Assembly (NCBI GenBank): GCA_905187815.1
Contig: CAJJJM010000002.1
Coordinates: forward strand, 124,001-188,000
DNA length: 64,000 nucleotides
Direction: 5' to 3'
Origin: an uncultured Methanomassiliicoccaceae archaeon
Lineage (GTDB): Archaea > Thermoplasmatota > Thermoplasmata > Methanomassiliicoccales > Methanomethylophilaceae
The first letter of the stretch is position 1; every line of letters starts with the position of its first letter. The notes beneath the pieces were generated by a model. That model saw nothing but the letters and a program-made list of their open reading frames with translations. It did no database searches and was not told where the DNA came from. Positions 1-7,285 of the stretch are shown here, one piece after another. A program made the translations under genes and the position numbers.

Positions 1-159
1 ACCGCCCTGAAGGGCAACCCCATCGCGAGGGCGGTGAAGATGGCGGATGTGGAGCACAACGCGAACGAGTCCCGCAACGCCCTCGCTGACGTCTCGGAGA
101 AGAAGAGGGAGCATTGGCGCAGGAAGTACGCCAGGGCCAGGGAGATACTCGAAGGATGA
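1..159 (+). CDS. C-terminal fragment of an HD-domain phosphohydrolase-like protein
   Basis: Frame 1 is open from the left edge to a TGA at 157-159, leaving the last 52 residues. The tail contains NPIARAVKMADVEHNANESR, which resembles the end of the HD domain of small (p)ppGpp hydrolase-like proteins, where a lysine-alanine-aspartate motif is followed by an asparagine. A basic helix (REHWRRKYARAREIL) follows, as is usual at the end of that fold. The metal-binding histidines would lie upstream of the window, so activity cannot be judged. It converges on the SPFH operon, with a hairpin between them. The family call is by resemblance only. Confidence 0.5.
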   Translation, partial: TALKGNPIARAVKMADVEHNANESRNALADVSEKKREHWRRKYARAREILEG

Positions 160-223
160 TGGGCCACGGCCCGGTCCAGCCTTCCGCCCATCCGTTTGCA
201 TCGGATCCTTTCTGAGAAGGGTT

Positions 224-241
224 CCCGGCCCGGAGGCCGGG
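224..241. terminator. GC hairpin between convergent genes
   Basis: The arms CCCGGCC and GGCCGGG form a perfect 7-bp stem around a 4-nt loop. The hairpin lies between the ends of two convergent genes. No T tract follows on either strand, so a terminator role is inferred from position only. Confidence 0.4.
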
Positions 242-250
242 TAAGGTGGT

Positions 251-1369
251 TCAGTAGAGCTGCTCGGAGCAGTAAGGGCAGAACTTGGGGGTCTTGGGAA
301 GGCCCGATATGTTCTGGCCGCAGTACGGGCAGTTGTTGAATCTCGGCGCCTCGGCCGGTGCGGCCTGGGCCGCACCCTGCTGCGGAGCCGCCTGCTGGGG
401 CTGTGCCTGGGGGGCCGCACCCTGCTGCATCTGCATCTGGGGCGAGGGTTTGCCGCAGTTGTTGCAGAACTTGTAGGGATAGGGGTTCGGGCTGCCGCAG
501 TACGGGCACATCGTGGTGGGCGACTGCTGCGCCGGCTGCCCCTGCACGCCCTGGACGGGCTGCTGCTGGAGCTGCTGGTACATCTGCGGGAACAGGAGCA
601 TGCCCGTTCCCATCGCCGCCCCGCCCTCGGACGTGCCGATGGCGTTGGCCATGCTCTCCATGATCTCGTACCTCCTGAACGCCTCTCCGTTGGCGCTGTT
701 GAACTGGAGGAACTCGAAGACCTTCTGCTGGTCCTCCTCGGTGGTCCTGACCTCGGCGATCTTCAGCGAGAGGAGCTCGATGCCCCTCTGCTGGAAGTAC
801 TGCTCCACCATGACCTTCGTGGTAGTCGAGGCCTTCTCCAGGTTGTTCAGGACGTCCATGTAGAACTGCTGGGTCAGCTGCTGTGTGACCTGCTCGTTGA
901 TGAATCCCCTCATGAAGGCGTTCAGGTCGCCAGTGGTGTAGTTCTGGAGCCCTCCGAGCACCTGTGTGTAGAACACAGGAATGTCGTTGATCCTGAACTG
1001 GTAGTCGCCGTTGGCCATCAGGGTGATCGGGACCTCGTATCCCGGGGCGGCCTTGATCATTCCGCGGATGCCCCACTTCCCGTTGAACATCTTCTGGGAC
1101 ACGAAGATGATCTGCACCTTGAACGGCGTCTCCTTGTATCCCAGAGCCAGGTTGTACAGCTTGGTGAGCCACGGGATGTTGCTGCTGGTGATGAGGTGCC
1201 TTCCGGGTTCCAGGACGCCGGTGAGCTGTCCGTCCCTGACGAAGATCGCCACGGCGTGCTCGGGCACCGTCACCGAGGTGAGCGTCCTGAGGTCGTCGTG
1301 CTCGCATGCGTATATGATGTCGTCCGGTCCCTGGCTGTCCCAGGTGACCACATTGGTTTTAGATGCCAT
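251..1369 (-). CDS. SPFH/Band 7 protein with two C-terminal zinc ribbons
   Basis: This 372-residue protein has an SPFH-type N-terminal and central region (about 25-255), a Q/P-rich linker, a first zinc ribbon (C288, C291, C302, C305), a Q/A-rich spacer and a second ribbon (C347, C350, C364, C367). There is no obvious transmembrane segment, so membrane contact would come through the SPFH domain. The layout matches the SPFH-zinc-ribbon family that databases sometimes label virion core protein-like; its function is unknown. SPFH proteins in general oligomerise on membranes as scaffolds. It is the last gene of a tightly packed five-gene operon, 4 nt after a coiled-coil gene. Start ATG at 1369. 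Confidence 0.8.
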   Translation of the reverse strand: MASKTNVVTWDSQGPDDIIYACEHDDLRTLTSVTVPEHAVAIFVRDGQLTGVLEPGRHLITSSNIPWLTKLYNLALGYKETPFKVQIIFVSQKMFNGKWGIRGMIKAAPGYEVPITLMANGDYQFRINDIPVFYTQVLGGLQNYTTGDLNAFMRGFINEQVTQQLTQQFYMDVLNNLEKASTTTKVMVEQYFQQRGIELLSLKIAEVRTTEEDQQKVFEFLQFNSANGEAFRRYEIMESMANAIGTSEGGAAMGTGMLLFPQMYQQLQQQPVQGVQGQPAQQSPTTMCPYCGSPNPYPYKFCNNCGKPSPQMQMQQGAAPQAQPQQAAPQQGAAQAAPAEAPRFNNCPYCGQNISGLPKTPKFCPYCSEQLY

Positions 1370-1373
1370 TCGA

Positions 1374-1916
1374 TCACTCTCCTTCCGGCTCTCCGCCGAA
1401 TCCCTTCATGACCGTCTCCCTCTGGTTGTAGTCCTCCATCATGGAGTCCACACCCCTCTCGAGGTTGCGGATCTCGGCCTTGACCTCCATCCCGCGGTCC
1501 ACGCTGTCGAGCAGGTCCGCCGTCCCCTGCCTGAGGAGCTGGATGTCCTCGATGAGCTTGGCGTCCCATGCGACGAGCGCGTCGAGGTCGTCCTCCAGGA
1601 TCTTCACGGCGGTGTGGAACCCGGAGTATCCGTTGACCGCCTTCTTGACGCTGATGTCGTACCTGTCGACCTTGGTCCTGATCCTCTCGAGGTCCATCAT
1701 GAGGTCGGGCTGGGAGACCAGCTCCCTCTGGATGGTGGCCAGTTCCGCCTTGGTGCCCTGGAGGGCGCGGGACAGCTCGCCCCTGACCGCCCTGTCCTCC
1801 TCCCTGCGGAGGTTCTTCTCCTTGTATCCCCTGTATATGGGGATGTACATGGCGATCCTCTCGGTGAGGGACATCTCGCTCTTCATCTCTCCTTTGACTG
1901 TCTGATCCAGTGTCAT
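1374..1916 (-). CDS. Coiled-coil protein of the SPFH operon, unknown function
   Basis: This predicted soluble protein of 180 residues starts with ATG at 1916, just downstream of the membrane-protein gene. After an N-terminal stretch with a short hydrophobic patch (IAMYIPIYRGY, about residue 25), the rest is charged and helical, with heptad-like spacing that suggests a long coiled coil (about 40-165). It has no cysteine clusters or recognisable catalytic motif. The 5-nt gap to the upstream gene and 4-nt gap to the SPFH gene indicate co-transcription, so it may be a structural partner of the SPFH scaffold. I do not recognise the family. An upstream in-frame extension would overlap the membrane-protein gene and is unlikely. 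Confidence 0.65.
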   Translation of the reverse strand: MTLDQTVKGEMKSEMSLTERIAMYIPIYRGYKEKNLRREEDRAVRGELSRALQGTKAELATIQRELVSQPDLMMDLERIRTKVDRYDISVKKAVNGYSGFHTAVKILEDDLDALVAWDAKLIEDIQLLRQGTADLLDSVDRGMEVKAEIRNLERGVDSMMEDYNQRETVMKGFGGEPEGE

Positions 1917-1921
1917 ATCTC

Positions 1922-2302
1922 TCACACGTTCCTGTTCTTCACTGCCATGACTATGCCGACGACCGCCAGCACTATGATGAGCACCGCGACGGTGATGTAC
2001 ACGCTGTCGCTGAATGAGTATGCGAAGCACGCCGCTCCTATGCCGGCTATGACCGCGCCCGCGGCGAGCGCCGCGTCGGATTCGGAGGGGCCGAAGTTGC
2101 TCTCCCCGCCCTTCTTCGCGAAGCTCATCACCGCCATGTACAGTCCGTACACCAGCAGGATCGTCGCGAAGGTGTTCAGGATGTCCTCCGTCACCACGTA
2201 CAGTATGATGCCGATCGCGATGGCGATGAGCAGCACACCCACCGAGATGGCGGTCCATGTCCTGGGGTTCATCCCCTTGGATTCCTCGCCCATGTTGTTC
2301 AT
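1922..2302 (-). CDS. Small four-helix membrane protein of the SPFH operon
   Basis: The 126-residue protein has a short polar N-terminus (MNNMGEESKGMN) and then four hydrophobic segments at about residues 15-38, 42-62, 78-97 and 102-122, separated by a charged loop (KKGGESNFGPSESD). No catalytic motif or known family is apparent. It sits 4 nt after the zinc-ribbon protein gene and 5 nt before the coiled-coil gene. It is the only clearly integral membrane component of the operon and is therefore a candidate membrane anchor for the SPFH and zinc-ribbon proteins. That role is inference from gene order. Confidence 0.65.
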   Translation of the reverse strand: MNNMGEESKGMNPRTWTAISVGVLLIAIAIGIILYVVTEDILNTFATILLVYGLYMAVMSFAKKGGESNFGPSESDAALAAGAVIAGIGAACFAYSFSDSVYITVAVLIIVLAVVGIVMAVKNRNV

Positions 2303-2306
2303 CTCC

Positions 2307-3851
2307 TCATATCCTGAGTGTGTTCTCCAATCTGGTCTGCCTGATTATCGCCGGGGTCAGCCCATCGAACTCCTTGGGCAGCGACACCCCGTCCGCGCCC
2401 CTGGCGCAGGGGATGTACACGAGCCTCTTGACGCTCGGTTTGCTGAGCCTCAGCTTGGAATGGGTTTTGGAGCACTGCCCGAGATAGCTCTCGACCAGGC
2501 GGGCGGCCTCGGTCCTGGTGCTCAGAGGCACCACGACCTCTCTCGACCCCGGGCTGTTGTCCGCAGCCGAGTCCGCGAGCCTTCCGATCCCGGCGCCGCC
2601 GCTGATGCTGTCCTCCTCCCCTTTGATCCTGTCGAATATCGAGCTCTCTGGGGCCATCGAGAAGATGTCGGTCAGCCCGGAGCGCGGGTTCGTGAGCGCC
2701 TCCGCGAAAACGGTGAACGTCGCTGGGACCAGGAGGTCCTCGGTCACCTCGACCGTCCTCTTGGAGAACAGCGCGCCCGTGGTGAAGCTGTACTTCAGGT
2801 CTACGTCCCAGAACGGGAACAGGACGTCCCCAGCTCCGGAGCATATCGGAAGGGACCCTCCGTTCTTCGCGGAGACGATGACCTCCACGTTGCTGTAGAG
2901 CTCCCTGTCCCTGTCCTGCCTGGCCAGCAGCTGGTCCCATCCGCGCACGGACGGATAGTCGATGCTGGTGATGCCGTTGACGAGCTCCAGGACCTTGAGC
3001 GGGTCCTTCGTCGTACCGTTGTTCACCATGTCGGCCACGTTCTTCAGCGTCCTGCACTGGTCGAGCTCTATGTCCACGGCTCTGATCATCACGGCCATCC
3101 TCGGGTTGGCGAGTATCTCCTTCTTGGCAGCCTCCAGCTTGCCTATCGCGGATTCCGCCTTCATCGAGCATCCGAGGGCATCCCCGTTCAGCACCATGTC
3201 CGATGCGGAGCAGACCTCGGACAGGGCCTCAAGCCTGGACGCCAGGGGCTCGTATCCTTTGCATCTCCTAACCGATTCGGCTGAGTCCTTAAAGTTGTTG
3301 GACATCATCGCGAATCTTCCGGGGGTTGTGTCGGTGAGCAGCTTCGAGTTGTTCACGATCATCGCGTAGGCCGAGGACATGTTCTCCCCGTCCGTTATCG
3401 CGGTCCTGCTGTCCTGGTCGACCGCCAGGGGCTCGATGCTCTTCAGCTTCGCGTTGAACTCGAACGCCTGGGCCGATGTGTGGTTGGACCTGGCAGGCTC
3501 CCCCTTGGTAAACGGCAGGACGATGAGCGGCGACGCGATGACGGAGTTCAGGGCCAGCCTGTACTCCGTGAGCTCGACGTCCAGCATGGGCTTGACGTTG
3601 TTCACGAAAATGTTGTGTCTGGCTATGGGGTCCACGTTGTCCGTCTGGGACAGCGAGAACCCACCGGGTATGGCCTTGCCGATCCAGGATTTGATCTGGG
3701 CCATCATCTGGTCCATGTACGCCTTGGCGTCCACCCTCTGCTGGGTGGTCCCGCAGTACGGGCACGTGACGTACTGGGCTTCCGACTCCACGCTCCCCCT
3801 GTCCAGGGGGGCCCCGCAGTACTTGCAGCGAAGCTCTATCATCTCGTCCAT
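2307..3851 (-). CDS. Large protein with N-terminal zinc ribbon, unknown function
   Basis: This 514-residue protein opens with a four-cysteine zinc ribbon (C9, C12, C30, C33; CKYCG and CPYCG knuckles). A long region follows without a recognisable enzyme signature and without transmembrane segments. The N-terminal ribbon resembles those of its operon neighbours. It lies 1 nt after the upstream zinc-binding gene and 4 nt before the membrane-protein gene, so it is firmly operon-embedded. I cannot name a family. The middle part has predicted alternating helices (about 60-330) and the end looks strand-rich. A scaffold or adaptor role is a guess. Confidence 0.65.
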   Translation of the reverse strand: MDEMIELRCKYCGAPLDRGSVESEAQYVTCPYCGTTQQRVDAKAYMDQMMAQIKSWIGKAIPGGFSLSQTDNVDPIARHNIFVNNVKPMLDVELTEYRLALNSVIASPLIVLPFTKGEPARSNHTSAQAFEFNAKLKSIEPLAVDQDSRTAITDGENMSSAYAMIVNNSKLLTDTTPGRFAMMSNNFKDSAESVRRCKGYEPLASRLEALSEVCSASDMVLNGDALGCSMKAESAIGKLEAAKKEILANPRMAVMIRAVDIELDQCRTLKNVADMVNNGTTKDPLKVLELVNGITSIDYPSVRGWDQLLARQDRDRELYSNVEVIVSAKNGGSLPICSGAGDVLFPFWDVDLKYSFTTGALFSKRTVEVTEDLLVPATFTVFAEALTNPRSGLTDIFSMAPESSIFDRIKGEEDSISGGAGIGRLADSAADNSPGSREVVVPLSTRTEAARLVESYLGQCSKTHSKLRLSKPSVKRLVYIPCARGADGVSLPKEFDGLTPAIIRQTRLENTLRI

Positions 3852-3852
3852 G

Positions 3853-4785
3853 TCATCTGCCCATCCTTGCGAACGCGATCTGGCTCTGGAGCGCGGCTAT
3901 CTGCGCCTGGAGCCTCGCCTCCATCGCGCGCATCTCCTGGACCGCCTGGTTGTAGTACTCCCTGGAGATCTCGTCGGAGCGGTTGGACACCGCGGAGTAG
4001 CAGGCGCGGCAGATGTAGATGTGCTCGTAGTCCTCGGGCCTCGACCTGGCCGTCGGCTTGTCCTTGTCGTCCAGCGCGGGCGAGACGTCCGCGGGCGCGG
4101 AGTAGAAGTGTATCCCCTCCCCGGTCGCGATCCTGCCGCAGAGCCAGCACGTGCACGTGCTGGAGTACGCGCGGACCTTGGCCATGTTGCTGTCCCCGCT
4201 CTGGCCGTTCTGCTGGCGGTACCCCATGGCGACCTGCTCGTATTCGGCGGCCTGCGCGGGGTTCTCCCAGACGACGGCGTCCGACATGCACTCGTAGGAC
4301 ACCGCCATGAGGTTGAAGAACTCGGTCATCCCGGTCACGGAGGTGTCGTTCTTGAAGAGCTCCAGGAGGATCAGGTTCCTGTCCCCGATCTGGCTCTGGA
4401 AGTCCTGCGCCAGCTCCTGGAGCCGCTGTGCCTTGTCCATCAGCTGCTGCCCCTCGCCTCCGCTGGAGAGCAGCTGTATCTTCCTTATCGTGAGGCTGCA
4501 CTCGGTGATGAGCTCGTCGCGGCTGATCTCCATCAGCCCGAACTCGAACCTGTCCATGCTCAGCTTCTCCAGCGTGGCGAGCAGGTTCTGGTAAGCGTTC
4601 ACGTTCGTGAGCCTCTCCCTGAGGTCTATGAGGGCGACCTTCACGGCAGCGGCGTCGTCGGTGCCTCCCTCCTTGTCTATCGACTTCTGGAGGTAGTCGC
4701 GGGCCTTGCCGTATTCGCCTCTCTTGATGAGCTCCTTGCCTTCGTCGTAGAGCTCGTCTCCGCTTTTGAAGAGCTTGAAAACCAT
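3853..4785 (-). CDS. Helical zinc-binding protein, first gene of the SPFH operon
   Basis: The chosen ATG at 4785 gives 310 residues; an upstream extension would run into AT-rich promoter DNA. The start (KSGDELYDEGKELIKRGEY) looks like a helical TPR-type repeat. A cysteine set at C213/C216 (CWLCG) and C259/C262 (CRAC) suggests one split zinc site. The last 45 residues form a coiled coil rich in Q and A. It is probably the promoter-proximal gene of the operon that ends with the SPFH gene. A purine run (GGGAAGGG) lies just before the start. Function unknown; protein-protein interaction is likely from the architecture. Confidence 0.65.
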   Translation of the reverse strand: MVFKLFKSGDELYDEGKELIKRGEYGKARDYLQKSIDKEGGTDDAAAVKVALIDLRERLTNVNAYQNLLATLEKLSMDRFEFGLMEISRDELITECSLTIRKIQLLSSGGEGQQLMDKAQRLQELAQDFQSQIGDRNLILLELFKNDTSVTGMTEFFNLMAVSYECMSDAVVWENPAQAAEYEQVAMGYRQQNGQSGDSNMAKVRAYSSTCTCWLCGRIATGEGIHFYSAPADVSPALDDKDKPTARSRPEDYEHIYICRACYSAVSNRSDEISREYYNQAVQEMRAMEARLQAQIAALQSQIAFARMGR

Positions 4786-5086
4786 GTCCCTTCCCTGATG
4801 TACGTATGGGCGACCACGGTTAAGAACACTGGCATCGGTCGCATACAATCGCGCGCGATACGCGCGATTTATGACAACATGAATAATGCGGGGGCTGGTT
4901 GGATGCGTTCCCGGACGCTCCGCCGACGCATGCGCACATATGCTCCCAAAATGTGAGCAAATGTACAGAACCGTTCGGATTATTGCAAATTTCAATAGAC
5001 ATTTGTCTAATTTATCCTCAATTGAATGAATTTTTATCTCGGCCTATCAGAAAGGTTTATTAAGATTGGATGATGAATGCCGTCCT
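4786..5086. promoter_or_regulatory. Divergent promoter region of the SPFH operon and glnA
   Basis: This 301-nt gap has no gene. It holds a perfect inverted repeat with 9-nt arms AATCGCGCG and CGCGCGATT around 5 nt (4847-4869), a short repeat AGACA-TT-TGTCT (4997-5008), and TATA-like boxes facing right near 5032-5038 and at 5056-5063 (TTTATTAA). The second box is centred 27 nt before the ATG at 5087, which implies a leaderless glnA mRNA. For the minus operon the only candidates are weak boxes near 4818-4826 or 4866-4874. The palindrome lies over this second box and could be an operator. Confidence 0.5.
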
Positions 5087-7270
5087 ATGTCCTACACAAG
5101 GTTCGACGCTGTGGAAGAGGCGTTCGTAAGGCCACCTGTCAAGGCGGTACCTCCGGCGCCGGCTACCTCCGACTACTTCGGCTGCTACGTTTTCAACAGG
5201 AAGAACATGAGGAAGTACCTCTCCTCCGACACCAGGCAGAAGGTGTACGAGTCGATCGAGCAGGGCGTCACACTCAACAGGGACGTCGCAGAGCAGGTCG
5301 CCGCGGGTATGAAGCGCTGGGCCATGGACATGGGCGCGACGCACTACACCCACTGGTTCCAGCCCCTGACCGGAGGCACGGCCGAGAAGCACGACTCCTT
5401 CGCGGAGCCCTACGGCAAGGGCGAGAGCCTCGAGGAGTTCACAGGGAAGCTCCTCTGCCAGCAGGAGCCGGATGCGTCATCCTTCCCCAGCGGAGGGCTC
5501 AGGAACACGTTCGAGGCCAGGGGATACACCGCCTGGGACCCCTCCTCGCCCGCGTTCGTCATGGGGGACACGCTGTGCATCCCCACAGTCTTCATCTCAT
5601 ACACCGGAGAGGCACTGGACTACAAGGCACCCCTCCTGAAGTCGGAGGCGGCAATCGCCAAGGCCACGGCCGAGGTCCTCAAGTACTTCGGAATCGAGGA
5701 CGAGTTCGTCTACTCCTACCTCGGGTGGGAGCAGGAGTACTTCCTGGTCGACGCCTCGCTGTACGCGATGCGCCCCGACATCATCATGGCGGAGAGGACC
5801 CTCGTGGGACACAACTCCGCCAGGAACCAGCAGCTCGAGGACCACTACTTCGGATGCATCCCCAGCAGGGTCCTGGAGTTCATGAAGGACCTGGAGTTCG
5901 AGTGCTACAAGCTCGGCATCCCGATCAAGACCAGGCACAACGAGGTCGCGCCCAACCAGTTCGAAATCGCGCCGGTCTACGAGCAGGCGAACCTCGCCAT
6001 CGACCACAACCTGGAGCTCATGGCCGTCATGAAGACGGTCGCCGAGAAGCACGGGTTCAAGGTCCTGCTCCACGAGAAGCCCTTCGCAGGCATCAACGGG
6101 TCCGGAAAGCACTGCAACTGGTCCATCGGCACCGCCGACATCGGGCTCCTGTCCCCCGGCAAGACCGAGATGGAGAACCTCAGGTTCCTCACGTTCACCG
6201 CCAACATCCTGAAGGCAGTATACGACAACAACGCCCTTCTCAAGGCGTCCGTCATGACGGCCTCAAACGCCCACAGGCTGGGCGCCAACGAGGCTCCCCC
6301 TGCGATCATCTCCTCGTTCCTGGGGTCCCAGGTGTCCGCGGCATTCGAGGAGCTCCTGAACAGCAACGACATGGTCAGGATCAGCGGCAAGAGCAGCTAC
6401 AGCCTGGGGATCCCCCAGATCCCCGAGCTGCTGATCGACAACACCGACAGGAACAGGACGTCCCCGTTCGCGTTCACCGGGAACAGGTTCGAGTTCAGGG
6501 CCGTCGGGTCCTCCGCCAACTGCTCCTCCGCGATCACCGTCCTGAACACCATCGTCGCCAACCAGCTGACCAAGTTCAAGGAGGCCGTCGACAGGAGGGT
6601 CTCCGAGGGGGCCTCCGTCGTGCAGGCGCTCATGGATGAGACCAGGGAGACCTATAGGGCGTGTAAGGACGTCTGCTTCGACGGGAACGGCTACTCCGAG
6701 GAGTGGAAGGCCGAGGCCAAGAAGCGCGGCCTCGACTGCGAGACCTCCGCGCCCGTGTGCTACGACGCGTTCGTCTCCCCCAGGACCATCGAGACCTACA
6801 AGGCAGTCGGCGTCATGAGCGAGGTCGAGCTCAAGGCCAGGACCGAGATCAACTGGGAGATCTACAGCAAGAAGATCGAGATCGAGGCCAGGGTCCTGGC
6901 GGACCTCACCGCCAACCACATCCTGCCCGTGTCCACGAGGTACCAGTCCATCCTGCTCGACAACGTCTCCAAGATGAAGGAGATCTTCACCGACGCCGAC
7001 GAGTTCCAGCAGGTCGCCGCCGGGGAGATCCAGATCATCAAGGACATCGCCATGCACACCAGCGAGGCGCGCGCCCAGGCGGTCGCCATGGAGGACGAGT
7101 GCGACAGGATCAACGCCCTGGAATGCGAGAGGGAGAAGGCCGTCCAGTTCCACGACATCATCGTGCCCTACCTGGAGTCCATCAGGCAGCATCTCGACGC
7201 CCTCGAGATGATCGTCGACGACGACATGTGGCCGCTCCCCAAGTACCGCGAGCTCCTGTTCATCCGCTGA
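5087..7270 (+). CDS. glnA: Glutamine synthetase, type III
   Basis: This enzyme forms glutamine from glutamate, ammonia and ATP. The length (727 residues) and sequence are those of the large GSIII class (GlnN), not the roughly 450-residue GSI usual in methanogens. Stretches such as KTRHNEVAPNQFE, HEKPFAGINGSGKH and NRTSPFAFTGNRFEFR are typical of the GSIII core. The ATG at 5087 is preferred over a TTG at 5066 because a TATA box lies 27 nt before it. The glutamate synthase gene follows 15 nt downstream, so the two form a GS-GOGAT operon. The type and operon look bacterial, suggesting acquisition by transfer. Confidence 0.93.
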   Translation: MSYTRFDAVEEAFVRPPVKAVPPAPATSDYFGCYVFNRKNMRKYLSSDTRQKVYESIEQGVTLNRDVAEQVAAGMKRWAMDMGATHYTHWFQPLTGGTAEKHDSFAEPYGKGESLEEFTGKLLCQQEPDASSFPSGGLRNTFEARGYTAWDPSSPAFVMGDTLCIPTVFISYTGEALDYKAPLLKSEAAIAKATAEVLKYFGIEDEFVYSYLGWEQEYFLVDASLYAMRPDIIMAERTLVGHNSARNQQLEDHYFGCIPSRVLEFMKDLEFECYKLGIPIKTRHNEVAPNQFEIAPVYEQANLAIDHNLELMAVMKTVAEKHGFKVLLHEKPFAGINGSGKHCNWSIGTADIGLLSPGKTEMENLRFLTFTANILKAVYDNNALLKASVMTASNAHRLGANEAPPAIISSFLGSQVSAAFEELLNSNDMVRISGKSSYSLGIPQIPELLIDNTDRNRTSPFAFTGNRFEFRAVGSSANCSSAITVLNTIVANQLTKFKEAVDRRVSEGASVVQALMDETRETYRACKDVCFDGNGYSEEWKAEAKKRGLDCETSAPVCYDAFVSPRTIETYKAVGVMSEVELKARTEINWEIYSKKIEIEARVLADLTANHILPVSTRYQSILLDNVSKMKEIFTDADEFQQVAAGEIQIIKDIAMHTSEARAQAVAMEDECDRINALECEREKAVQFHDIIVPYLESIRQHLDALEMIVDDDMWPLPKYRELLFIR

Positions 7271-7285
7271 TAGGCCGGTGTTAGC

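Noticed and set aside
1011..3284. Open frame of 757 codons on the plus strand
   Set aside because: It crosses three well-supported minus-strand genes and has no protein-like motifs.
5066..5086. TTG start for glutamine synthetase
   Set aside because: The TATA box at 5056-5063 places transcription start near the ATG at 5087, so the TTG would not be on the mRNA.
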